Of a DNA stretch of 64,000 nt, positions 34,401 to 42,530 are shown one piece after another (the stretch's first letter is position 1; each line of letters begins with the position of its first letter). The DNA is from Ectobacillus funiculus (lineage in GTDB: Bacteria > Bacillota > Bacilli > Bacillales > Bacillaceae_G), in NCBI RefSeq assembly GCF_004138295.1, contig NZ_SCFM01000013.1, positions 1 through 64,000 of the forward strand. Direction: 5' to 3'. The translations under genes were made by a program, and so were the position numbers. The notes under the pieces were generated by a model. The model was given only the letters and a program-made list of their open reading frames with translations. It ran no database searches and was not told the DNA's origin.

Positions 34401-35295
34401 ATTTATACAATCAACAGAAAAAGTAATTACCCGGCAATTACCGAGAGATTTTGCTGATCAACAGACAATTCAAAGGGCACATCGTATCTTCCATAGTACA
34501 ATTTATCATTTACGTCGTATTGTCGTGCAGAATAATGAACTTGCTGAAGCGTTCATTAATGACTTCTACTCTAGCGATTTATATGTTTATTGTTTAGAAA
34601 TCGATAATTATATCGCAGATCATTTATATGAAGACTATGCAAGAGATATTCAGTTATTTAAAACTGATATTTGGCGTTACTTATGTAGCTTCGGCGAACA
34701 TATCCACGAAAATGTGTGGGATTATGTAATGAAAAATCTGAACAAATTCGATGACAAGGTAGGCATTGCATTATTGTATCAAAATAGTGATAACGAGCAA
34801 CTGCTAGCTTTCTTGAAGAAAAAAGTAGAGAAAAATCCACAGCAAATAATTCGTTCACTACGCGATACGTTGTGGCGTGACACAGACTTATTACTAAACA
34901 TTTATCGATATAATCCTAAGATTATTGAAGTAATGTATCAAGAAATTTATACATGGATTAATAGGGTTTACAGGAACCAAGGGGCATTAAAGCCGAAGGT
35001 GTTCCGTGATTACTGCGAGGTATTGTTAGCCATTCTAGCACTTCGGGATAAGCCTGAATTTAAACGTTTAAAAACTGGCTCAACAACAATGCGGAAACTT
35101 GCAAAATATGTGCGTAGTATTGATGCACGTTGCTATGAAATAGATAGTAAACCACTTCACTCTTACTTACAGTTTAATCTGCAAAAGCCAGAGGATTTGT
35201 GGAAAATGAGCGACTTAGCATTCGTTGTAAATGCTTACTTAACAGGTGAATTAATGGACAATTTAATTTCCGTTCGGGAAATTTCAATTGAATAA
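31447..35295 (+). CDS. Giant protein with cold-shock-like domain and Hsp70/actin-like ATPase region
   Basis: 1282 residues. N-terminal 300 residues are helical with a basic patch. At about 316-381, GSIIMVNREQGYGFIKTKQH ... KIYFHKSLL is a cold-shock/OB fold that would bind single-stranded nucleic acid. From about 575 to 860 the order of motifs fits Hsp70/actin folds: FIYLVPDNIDEFAQKDIKKA, then ILVIDTHGNEASAIKLI (phosphate-2-like), later IVADHGA and YIVVLGDHLFDKQPLKTLF (adenosine-like). The C-terminal 350 residues are helical and unassigned. The combination is one I do not know by name. Gap to the upstream gene is 11 bases, same operon. Confidence 0.65.
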   Translation: MIPSIPELDQLEQLASSQEPSLEGSWAHTVQLVDHLYNSFCKRDPINNEVLYELWTTMFELINELELQTANRPIPFDTVHQLFSYSSKAIEKIIQNPSKKMMKETAMVSPNRLKSPRTKTMNWMAKQPGRNIREKLAGKNRVLTEQNVYSIQTKENAVFMKVIKNFMIEFRNRLEYGINTELFDLQQRDNELFDEIDNFLKFATKLKHQELGDVQIVPVTQPNNILIGDKNYSIIWRTYQLLNTRKNNLEVSWNYAIERYVFLTFIQLVSRLGQYEQLILEDGLGKIQDTQGFMGINQYEESSKTSFRFFRKPIEKGSIIMVNREQGYGFIKTKQHSKIYFHKSLLGEETFGKLKSKDVVYVEAQKTNKGINAIICAVRPISYSIVVVYNKSTIELRLEQWERTIDTANYSLTNCETWYYNFEQLNATLEVNRGVPITISGHASTSKVPMYKVKSFADMRYINEFIDQLIVKLKKKYQLQLREVVTTEEQLSVRNAGIDFTRIVPMMLVNNESWDKTHYKMLQFTRGIETMLASPNESHLYSLNQKVYNLYNAFNPKTTDYGMVMQSYSMLIAQLRQKLPLELQTPFIYLVPDNIDEFAQKDIKKALTVQYPTSFPIWRSVAGALAVENDILAAHANTILVIDTHGNEASAIKLIRKKHGNKSYFQHYPPFEAPRKSKEVTLESYCFEYLRLYATKYKVTFTSEQIEHLLQSGIAEKLLLAKQDTFIVADHGASPIELVYDEELVKQVEKKWFTSFSTYIYQLQEVLREEKVSKIDYIVVLGDHLFDKQPLKTLFKERFKATYCATVQTKQALTAIVNDEVNEKLAQSKPLWFEYLPDLSLEVVKNGHYSKLQLIKDEAIGNTMGMGKVFEVHEHLMLPKGQKTYRFPLIREGSTNTELDAIIRDVSFPLRSDTEVKLSIEYKYGYENSYRLFIQTINTNAPFKKVEAEWVEELEPEMQTKSHLDIPPSFMHEADLEREVEKLSAFIQSTEKVITRQLPRDFADQQTIQRAHRIFHSTIYHLRRIVVQNNELAEAFINDFYSSDLYVYCLEIDNYIADHLYEDYARDIQLFKTDIWRYLCSFGEHIHENVWDYVMKNLNKFDDKVGIALLYQNSDNEQLLAFLKKKVEKNPQQIIRSLRDTLWRDTDLLLNIYRYNPKIIEVMYQEIYTWINRVYRNQGALKPKVFRDYCEVLLAILALRDKPEFKRLKTGSTTMRKLAKYVRSIDARCYEIDSKPLHSYLQFNLQKPEDLWKMSDLAFVVNAYLTGELMDNLISVREISIE

Positions 35296-35308
35296 AGTAG
35301 GTGCAACT

Positions 35309-35803
35309 ATGGGCTGTATCTTTATTATTGTGCACAAGAACAAATTTCAAATCTATGAGCGTACAGAGCGTTACCAGAATGAATTAGTCCGCATTAAGTG
35401 TGAAGATGAGTTTTATCTAAGGCATGACGATTATAGCCAAGCAGGTCAGTTTCTATCAGCAGAAATTAAGGATGAACTAAATATTAAGGATTATTCTAAA
35501 TATGCAATTCTGTTTATCTATGAAAGTATGAGCGTAGCAGAAGTTGTAGAGTTTATGAGTACGTTTCAAGATGCAAAGCAGTTTCAACAAATGACATTAG
35601 GAAATGCACTAACCTTAGTCACAATCACAAAGAAAATATATGACCCGAACAAAGCTTTATATGTATCATATGAAAATAGCACGTATGAAATTAAGCTCAA
35701 TCAGTATCGCTACTTTGAAACAAGGCAAAACTCAGTAGCATCAATGTATAGGTTCAATGCTCCAGAGCTTATTAGTTACTTAAGTGGTATTTGCGCAGAA
35801 TAA
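35309..35803 (+). CDS. Small unknown protein of the TerY-P operon
   Basis: 164 residues from ATG 35309, which has AGTAGGTG upstream; an in-frame TTG at 35288 overlaps the preceding stop. No known domain. The start MGCIFIIVHKNKFQIYERTE and the middle YAILFIYESMSVAEVVEFMS suggest an alpha/beta fold with hydrophobic strands, without a membrane segment. It sits between the giant Hsp70-like protein and the HerA-like ATPase. Its stop lies within the strong ribosome binding site of the next gene, so it is probably a stoichiometric partner or adaptor of one of them. Confidence 0.7.
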   Translation: MGCIFIIVHKNKFQIYERTERYQNELVRIKCEDEFYLRHDDYSQAGQFLSAEIKDELNIKDYSKYAILFIYESMSVAEVVEFMSTFQDAKQFQQMTLGNALTLVTITKKIYDPNKALYVSYENSTYEIKLNQYRYFETRQNSVASMYRFNAPELISYLSGICAE

Positions 35804-35816
35804 GGAGGTTTGCAAT

Positions 35817-38786
35817 GTGCAAATGATTCAAGAGGGGTCAAAGCAGATGTTTGCAATTTTAGATGAAATGCAACGTGCTGTTACAATGTATGAGCCTTAC
35901 GAAATTACTACCAGTGAACCGCTGGAATTGAAATATAAAAACCTTTGTTTTTTTAAGCTCTGTTCCTTAACATATGATGACAAATTACCATATCGTGAGG
36001 CAATTGAAAATATTTTATCAACGTTAGAGAATGAGTACTTTAATTTTGTTTATTTGTTATCCGGTGATCTAACAGGTATTACCATTTATCTAGGGATTGT
36101 TAAAAACTGTGATTTGGCAACAGACTTTTCTGTTGCCAAATATGGTCGAAAGCTTGAAGCAGCATTTAATGGTTATTTCCAAGGGAGTATCTTAGAAAAA
36201 CTTGTAGCCGAACAAGTTGAAAAAGAAATCATTGAGCCGCTACAACATGTTCGTCGTATTAGTGTTATAACTGGTATACCGTCTATTCATGAATCATCAG
36301 CAAGCAAAAACTTAGATTTTCAAGGGATTGACCGCCTAATTAATAGTATGTCGAATGAAACCTGGAAATTGCTTATCATAGCAGAGCGTGTTAAGCAAGA
36401 ACACGTTGTGAACTTACAAAATGAGCTATACAATCTATATGATTTTCTACATCTTCAATCAAAGCAATCCATTCAGGTATCAAGCAATATGAGTGAAGGT
36501 GAATCAACCTCTCAGACAAAAGGTAAAAGTCAATCGAAGTCAAAGGGTGCTAATGAATCTAAGGCTTTTAATGAAAATAAATCAACGTCTAGTGGCAGTT
36601 CATCTAATAATACAAGCAAATCAACAGGCAATACAACAACTCGCAGTACTAGTGATAACCAAACGACTGGAACAAATTCCTCGGAAACAAGCGGTACAAA
36701 TAAATCAATGGGTAAATCAGAGACAATGACCATTGATATTGTAAATAAACGTGTACAGGAAGTCTTAAAGTATATTGATGAGGTACAGTTTGGACGTTTA
36801 AAACTTGGCATAACCAAAGGACTATTTAAAACGGCTATGTACATTTTGGGTGAAAACTTAGACCAACACGATCGGTTAAAATCAAATGTTTTAGCCATTT
36901 TTCAAGGTGATCAGCCTACAATGAGTCCGTTACGAGTTAATGAAATAAAGATGGCAAACGGGCAAGTGCTAGCAGATGTTATTAGCTCGTTTCAACTACT
37001 CCGTTTTCCAACAAAATTTCAGCCATCTACAGCACTGTTGCATGGGACCCCACAGTTAGCTAATGAGATGGAACTTGCAACATATATGACGTCTAAAGAA
37101 CTCAGCCTAGTTGCTGCAATGCCGCAAAAGGAGATTACTGGATTAGCATTAAAGGAAGGCGTTGATTTTGGGTTAAATGTTATACCGAAATTAGAGCATG
37201 AAAATCCGATAGAACTTGGCTATTTAATGAAACGTGGGCACAAGCAACCGGCAATACCAATTAGTTTAACGAAGTCCCAAATCAATAAACACATTTTTAT
37301 TGGAGGTGTAACTGGTTCTGGGAAAACGACGACATGTCAAAAACTATTAATTCAGTCCGAAATGCCGTTTATTGTTATTGAGCCTGCGAAAACAGAATAC
37401 CGAAGCATGATTGATATGAGAGGCATGGAAGATGTTATTGTTTTCACATTAGGGAATGAAAAATATTCACCTTTCCGTTTAAACCCATTTGAGCTACTAG
37501 AAGGAGAGGGCATCACTTCACATATTGACATGCTAAAGGCAACCTTTACAGCTGCGTTTCCAATGGAGGCAGCGATGCCTCAAATTTTAGAGGAAGCGAT
37601 GTATGAATGTTATAAGCAGTGTGGTTGGAATATTGAGGATGATACAAATAATTATTGTAACAATCCTTGGGCAGCGAACGGTGAATATTTTCCCACTCTA
37701 ACAATGCTGGTAGAGCAGCTTAGCGAGGTAGTCAATAAAAAGGGATTTGGTAATGAACTCCGGGAAAATTATATTGGTTCCCTCGTAAGTCGTATGTCTA
37801 ACTTGACAATTGGCTCAAAAGGTTTAATGCTTGATTGTCATCTATCCGTTGATTTTAACAATTTGCTCGATAAGAAGGTTATTATTGAAATGGAGGATAT
37901 TAAATCACAAGAGGATAAGTCACTAATGATGGGACTTATTTTAGCACGAATTGGGGAAACAGTGAAACGTAAGTATAAAGCAAATCGTAACTATAAGCAT
38001 ATTACGCTTGTTGAAGAGGCACATCGTTTATTATCCAAAGTTGATTATGGGGACTCTTCTGCAAAAAAAGCGGCTGTCGAAACGTTTAGTGATATGCTCG
38101 CAGAGGTGCGCAAATATGGTGAAGGGCTTATTATTGTGGATCAAATCCCAAATAAACTTGCTAGCGAGGTATTAAAAAATACAAATACGAAAATTATTCA
38201 TTGTATTTTTGCAAGAGACGATAAGGAAGTAATTGGTGATACGATGCTTATGAATGATCGTCAAAAGGAATTCCTATCAAACTTAAATGTTGGTGAGGCT
38301 ATTTTGTTCACGGCAGGTTTACATAAGCCAGTGCATATTGCGATTGAACGCATGACAGACACGAGTGAGAATGGAGTAGAGGATGAACGTTTAAAAGAAA
38401 TTGGTATGCTGCAAAAGCAATTATTCTTTAAAACGTTTTATCCAATGCTAAGTATTTTGGAACTCCCGCTTAAAGGTACTGAGCAAGCGAAAACCGTGTA
38501 TTCCATTTACAAAAATATTGTTGCTCGTGCAACGTCTATTACACAGCAGGAGTGGGATAGGTTTGTCGATCAACTAGAGGATTTTGGGAATAGTTACGAC
38601 AAAGCACCGGTGCAGCTATGGAAAAACTTATGTTTATTCCATAGTATTCAAACACATCATTTTCATTGTAATCGATGTGACAAGTCAGCTATTCTCAAGG
38701 CAGCAGATGATTGTTATCGTCAATTCTCATTAAATATAGAAGAGGTAAATCCAAGTAGTTTTGAATATACACTTATTTTTGGATAG
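35817..38786 (+). CDS. HerA/FtsK-superfamily ATPase
   Basis: 989 residues counted from GTG 35817, 8 bases after AGGAGG; ATG 35823 is the alternative (see the mini-frame finding). N-terminal 220 residues are unassigned. A Ser/Thr/Asn/Lys-rich linker (about 224-304: SKGANESKAFNENKSTSSGS) follows. The motor domain has Walker A IGGVTGSGKTTT at about 495, EPAKTEYR just after, Walker B HITLVEEAHRLLSKV at about 727, and IIVDQIPNKLASEVLKNTNT, the HerA-type sensor with RDDKEVIGD. HerA ATPases form hexameric DNA pumps, usually with NurA or another nuclease. The C-terminus has a CNRCDK zinc-knuckle-like pair. No NurA gene is present. Confidence 0.88.
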   Translation: MQMIQEGSKQMFAILDEMQRAVTMYEPYEITTSEPLELKYKNLCFFKLCSLTYDDKLPYREAIENILSTLENEYFNFVYLLSGDLTGITIYLGIVKNCDLATDFSVAKYGRKLEAAFNGYFQGSILEKLVAEQVEKEIIEPLQHVRRISVITGIPSIHESSASKNLDFQGIDRLINSMSNETWKLLIIAERVKQEHVVNLQNELYNLYDFLHLQSKQSIQVSSNMSEGESTSQTKGKSQSKSKGANESKAFNENKSTSSGSSSNNTSKSTGNTTTRSTSDNQTTGTNSSETSGTNKSMGKSETMTIDIVNKRVQEVLKYIDEVQFGRLKLGITKGLFKTAMYILGENLDQHDRLKSNVLAIFQGDQPTMSPLRVNEIKMANGQVLADVISSFQLLRFPTKFQPSTALLHGTPQLANEMELATYMTSKELSLVAAMPQKEITGLALKEGVDFGLNVIPKLEHENPIELGYLMKRGHKQPAIPISLTKSQINKHIFIGGVTGSGKTTTCQKLLIQSEMPFIVIEPAKTEYRSMIDMRGMEDVIVFTLGNEKYSPFRLNPFELLEGEGITSHIDMLKATFTAAFPMEAAMPQILEEAMYECYKQCGWNIEDDTNNYCNNPWAANGEYFPTLTMLVEQLSEVVNKKGFGNELRENYIGSLVSRMSNLTIGSKGLMLDCHLSVDFNNLLDKKVIIEMEDIKSQEDKSLMMGLILARIGETVKRKYKANRNYKHITLVEEAHRLLSKVDYGDSSAKKAAVETFSDMLAEVRKYGEGLIIVDQIPNKLASEVLKNTNTKIIHCIFARDDKEVIGDTMLMNDRQKEFLSNLNVGEAILFTAGLHKPVHIAIERMTDTSENGVEDERLKEIGMLQKQLFFKTFYPMLSILELPLKGTEQAKTVYSIYKNIVARATSITQQEWDRFVDQLEDFGNSYDKAPVQLWKNLCLFHSIQTHHFHCNRCDKSAILKAADDCYRQFSLNIEEVNPSSFEYTLIFG

Positions 38787-38794
38787 GAGGACGG

Positions 38795-39412
38795 ATGTAC
38801 ATGTCTCTAATTAGTGCATTAGTAGGTATTGTCTCTGTGGCAGTTTCTGTCGCGGAATCATTGACGGTTATTACTACAGCTATTTCAATTGTTGCTCATA
38901 CTGTAATTTCTGTATGTAAAGCACTCGGTTTAATTGAGAACCCAGAAATTAAAACAGAGGACTTAGGAGAAAAAGCGTTAGTAGCTGAAGAAGAAGGATT
39001 GAAGCCAGAAAAATTTAAAACATATGAGGAATATGTACAAATAATTGAAAAATTTGAAATCGATCCACTGAAGGCAGAAAAATATACATCTGAACAAAAG
39101 ATGCAAAAAGGTCTGGAGTTAACATCGGGTCTCTTGATTGATAAGTATGGTCTATCAGCAGGGGATGTTTTAAGAGAGGTAGCAAAAAGACCTATTTTTT
39201 TTGATACAGCCCGTACATTGCACTATTTAGAAAAAACATCTTCAAATGATTTAAACATTGGTGATGTTTCAAAGTTCTTAGATGGGAAGTTAAAAAATGT
39301 TGAGGCATTACTACATGCAAAGGAACAAGTGATTAGCATAGAAAAAATAATTAATCCTGAAGCAACACCACGTCAATTGCAACAAATTATTGATGCACAA
39401 AAACCTCAATAA
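38795..39412 (+). CDS. Unknown protein with hydrophobic N-terminus, last gene of the TerY-P operon
   Basis: 205 residues. Residues 4-46 form one long or two short hydrophobic helices (LISALVGIVSVAVSVAESLT VITTAISIVAHTVISVCKAL), which resemble membrane-active or amphipathic helices. The rest is charged and helical. AGGAGG lies 4 bases before the first ATG and 10 before a second ATG two codons on. Only eight bases separate it from the HerA-like gene, so it belongs to the operon. A membrane anchor or pore-forming role is conceivable; nothing in the soluble part is recognisable. Confidence 0.7.
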   Translation: MYMSLISALVGIVSVAVSVAESLTVITTAISIVAHTVISVCKALGLIENPEIKTEDLGEKALVAEEEGLKPEKFKTYEEYVQIIEKFEIDPLKAEKYTSEQKMQKGLELTSGLLIDKYGLSAGDVLREVAKRPIFFDTARTLHYLEKTSSNDLNIGDVSKFLDGKLKNVEALLHAKEQVISIEKIINPEATPRQLQQIIDAQKPQ

Positions 39413-39480
39413 TTATCAACCTTTGTAAATTATTTTTAAGAAAATAACAAGGATTAAGATTTTGAAACGAGGAAAAATTA

Positions 39481-40152
39481 ATGGGTATTAGTATAGATGA
39501 TTGGCATAAGAGAATTAGTAGCAGAACTGATTTAACTGGGAGAATAACACATTTGACCAAACCATCAGAGGCGGTTACTCCAGGAATGTCATTTGAGGAT
39601 ATAAATATAAAAGCTGTAGATAACCTAATTAATATTTTAAAGAATCAAAAAATAAATGGAAGCACTACAAAATCTGGATACATAGTAGGTAACAAAAAAG
39701 CAGTATGTTTCCAAGATGCTCCTTTGTATGCCTTAATCCAAAATGTTGAACACGAAAAATACAGAAGAGACAATAATCCTCAAGAGAAATTACGTTATTG
39801 TGGGGTCGGTCTCTCATTTATTAAATCCGATGTATATTGGCACTACGGTGGTAGACCAGTCATTTATGAAAAAACAGACATAGCTAAACAGTTCCTACCA
39901 CAAGAAGAGTGGTGGCGAATTGTTAATTATGAGTTTAAACATGACGAAAAACAAAAAAACTGGGATGTAATTGATTGGACACATGAGCGAGAATGGAGAG
40001 TTCCTGGAGACATGGAGTTTCAATTCGATAAAGGTTATGTACATGTGGTTCTATACAATCCGGCATGTTTTAAATACTTTTTAAAAGAATGTCCCCCAGA
40101 AATAGTTAATAAGTTATGGGGGATAACGACTTTAACAAGTGTGTTAATGTAG
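39481..40152 (+). CDS. AbiGi/DUF2971-like protein (possible abortive-infection component)
   Basis: 223 residues. The pattern AVCFQDAPLYALIQNV ... CGVGLSFIKSDVYWHYGGRP VIYEK ... DWTHEREWRVPGD fits a broad group (DUF2971, AbiGi-like) in which CF(x)D/E, a GIG/GVG strand, PVIY and HEREWR are the fixed points. Members occur in abortive-infection and toxin-antitoxin loci; the chemistry is not established and I do not claim one. GAGG precedes ATG. It begins 69 bases after the TerY-P operon on the same strand, so it could be read through from it or be an independent gene. Confidence 0.5.
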   Translation: MGISIDDWHKRISSRTDLTGRITHLTKPSEAVTPGMSFEDINIKAVDNLINILKNQKINGSTTKSGYIVGNKKAVCFQDAPLYALIQNVEHEKYRRDNNPQEKLRYCGVGLSFIKSDVYWHYGGRPVIYEKTDIAKQFLPQEEWWRIVNYEFKHDEKQKNWDVIDWTHEREWRVPGDMEFQFDKGYVHVVLYNPACFKYFLKECPPEIVNKLWGITTLTSVLM

Positions 40153-40260
40153 CAATTTGATCATATTTTAGTTCTGGTGCAAAAACCTCGAAGCAATTGC
40201 AATTAATCTCTAAAGCTTGGACATACTAATACTGCTACTCTAAAAAAGGACGTGATCAGT

Positions 40261-40850
40261 ATGGAAAAGCAAAATCTATTCAAGTGGAAACATTATCAAC
40301 CTGTTATTATTTTGTTAACCGTGAGATGGCACCTATGGTACACAACTGAAGTTTTTTATAATTTAGTCGAAATGATGGAAGAACGAGGCTTATTTATTGC
40401 TCACACAACTATTACGCGTTGGGTACAGCAATATTAGATGGGCGAGTATATGAGACATATGTGAAAGTCAAGGATCAATGGATGTACCTATATCGTGCCG
40501 TTGATTGAGAAGGAAATACGATTGATTTTTATTTAAGCAAAACAAGGAATCATAAGGCTGCAAAGCACTTTTCAAGAAAGCTTTGCGGTCTTTTCATGTT
40601 TCAAAGCCTCGTGTTATTACAGTCGATAAGAATCCTTCTTCTGTAGCTATTGGAGGGTTGAGAAAAGAGAAAAAGATGCCCGTAGGCATCTAAATAAGAC
40701 AGATAAAATATCTTAATAATATTGTAGAACAAGATCATCGTTTTATTAAAAAGAGAGTTCGTTCGATGTTATGATTGAAAATATTTCGTACAGCCAAATC
40801 CATTCTTTCGGGAGTAGAAGCGATACATATCATTAAAAAGGACAGAATGC
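40261..40850 (+). pseudogene. IS6-family (IS240-like) transposase relic
   Basis: Starts like a normal IS6/IS240 transposase (MEKQNLFKWKHYQPVIILLT, MMEERGLFIAHTTITRWVQQ) but stops at 40437. The later parts, VYETYVKVKDQWMYLYRAVD, NTIDFYLSKTRNHKAAKHF and, in other frames, AIL... IVEQDHRFIKKRVRS-like and SILSGVEAIHII-like pieces, are scattered over three frames with several stops and deletions. The catalytic DDE triad is broken up. No terminal inverted repeats can be fixed. Confidence 0.85.
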
Positions 40851-41055
40851 TTATGATTAGTTTTTTCATTTGTGGGATGAAACCGGTAGTTGTACAGGTA
40901 CGATAAAAAGTATTTGAGTATGTATGTGGAGAAGATTAGTGTTATGTGCTGTATGAGTAGAATAAATACATGTATTTGCTTTGGAACCGAATCATCTCTC
41001 TATATGATAGAATAAAACTATACATAGATTGTTACCGAATAGGGGGAACTATAAT
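40851..41055. other. Gap with a short repeat-module trace
   Basis: ATTAGTTTTTTCATTTGTGG near 40857 matches the terminator-like module of the dispersed repeat (compare 42449). AGGGGG just before 41056 is the next gene's binding site. No gene seen. Confidence 0.45.
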
Positions 41056-42186
41056 ATGGACAAACAATCCTATTTCTACAAATTCCTTGAGCCAATTTCA
41101 AAAGAGTTGGCGTTGGTGGCGTGTGAGCTTGAAAATAGTATTTTTACAAGCCCACGTACGATGCTCACCCATGCAAGAATATTTGTAGAAAGTATACTAC
41201 AGAAAGTGATTCGAGCAGAAAAATTACCAGATGGGCCATGGACAAATTTAAAAGAACGAATTGACTTGCTTAACGAAAACGGCTATTTAATTCCTCAAAT
41301 TCGCGATGCACTTCATTCTGTTCGTCAAATCGGTAACCAAGCTGCACATGATACTCGGATGTTTCGTTATTCAGAAGCACTTTTGTCCTGGGAATCTGTT
41401 TATCAAATTGTTAAATGGTATGTTGAAGTATACGGACCTGTAGACTTTACCGTTCCTAATTATCAAGACCCATCACCTAACGTGAAACAATCTTATGACA
41501 TTACTGAACTCGAAAAACGACTCAAAGCTCTAGAAGAACTACTTAGAGGAGCAATCCCAGGACCTAATGGACACCCAAGGGACACAGGAACAAATAATCC
41601 TTCTGTCACTACACCTCCAGAATCGGAATTTCCAGGTTTTACAACAATTCGCACACTTACATATAAGAACCAACAACTTCAAGTCCCATACTTCTTGCGC
41701 GATGCGTTTCTATTACCTCAACGATTTGCCATTTCTGAAACCTTTCTTATTAGACTTGGAGCAGAACAACAGGCACGTATTATGAGTGAATTACCAAACA
41801 ATCTTGAAGGAATACATAAGTTTGTGAAACGTTATAATGAAAAAAATGATGAAAGTCTCTTCCAGGAATTAAAATTATTTATTGAGGAAGAGAAAATTCG
41901 TAAACAGCTTGTAATGGAACGTCCAGGAGAATTATTCTTTTTTTATAAAGCCGACCATATTGTGGTGACAGAAGAGTTGTCAAAGATACCTCTAACCACT
42001 GCTGAATTCACAGGAATCTCTAACCTCCTTAGACAACTAAACGAAGATCAAATTGAAACGGTCGAACAATTACCAAGGGAGCTTGTCATTCTTGCAAAGT
42101 ATGAAAATGTTGGGGTAGGGACGGTAGAGAAGTTATTCGAACAGTTAAAGAAGAAACAACAGAAGAGGGTTCTGGTGCAAAAATAA
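41056..42186 (+). CDS. DUF4145 (HEPN-like) domain protein
   Basis: 376 residues from ATG 41056, with AGGGGG 9 bases upstream. The N-terminal half matches DUF4145: SPRTMLTHARIFVESILQKV, then IRDALHSVRQIGNQAAHD with the conserved R-x-x-GN-x-AAH of this HEPN-related fold, as found at the N-terminus of some type I restriction subunits and in stand-alone defence proteins. A Pro-rich linker (PGPNGHPRDTGTNNPSVTTP) leads to a C-terminal helical region of about 190 residues without a known match. A stand-alone reader or RNase role is possible; no nuclease domain is seen in the C-terminus. Confidence 0.7.
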   Translation: MDKQSYFYKFLEPISKELALVACELENSIFTSPRTMLTHARIFVESILQKVIRAEKLPDGPWTNLKERIDLLNENGYLIPQIRDALHSVRQIGNQAAHDTRMFRYSEALLSWESVYQIVKWYVEVYGPVDFTVPNYQDPSPNVKQSYDITELEKRLKALEELLRGAIPGPNGHPRDTGTNNPSVTTPPESEFPGFTTIRTLTYKNQQLQVPYFLRDAFLLPQRFAISETFLIRLGAEQQARIMSELPNNLEGIHKFVKRYNEKNDESLFQELKLFIEEEKIRKQLVMERPGELFFFYKADHIVVTEELSKIPLTTAEFTGISNLLRQLNEDQIETVEQLPRELVILAKYENVGVGTVEKLFEQLKKKQQKRVLVQK

Positions 42187-42530
42187 TTCATCAGAAAGAT
42201 AAAATGATAATACCCTGTTAGATTTGGTAGTAAGCAGCTAATTGAAGTAACTTATGAATAAATTTAACTTCATTTTGGGAAGAATTCATCCCATGGCGAA
42301 TTTGCTTTTTTAACCATATGTATTGCTTCAATGCCACTTAGAATCGCACAAAGGCTTTCCTCGTATATTTAGTTTTTGAAGTTGACATGTTGAACAAGCA
42401 ACATTGGATTGAGGATGGGGGGCAGGATAGGATTTATAAGGTGCCTATGCTTAGTTTTTTCATTTGTGGGAGTTTACCATTGGAACTTTTTTCATAGAAC
42501 AACATAGTTTGGTTTTAAGGAGGAAAAACC
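42187..42530. repeat. Gap with dispersed repeat copy G (core plus terminator module)
   Basis: At 42379-42419 the core GTTGACATGTTGAACAAGCA then ACATTGGATTGAGGATGG; then GATTTATAAGGTGCCTATGC, TTAGTTTTTTCATTTGTGGG and TTTTAAGGAGG at 42446-42524. The binding site of the following gene (AAGGAGG) lies at the repeat's end. No gene in 42187-42378. Confidence 0.7.
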
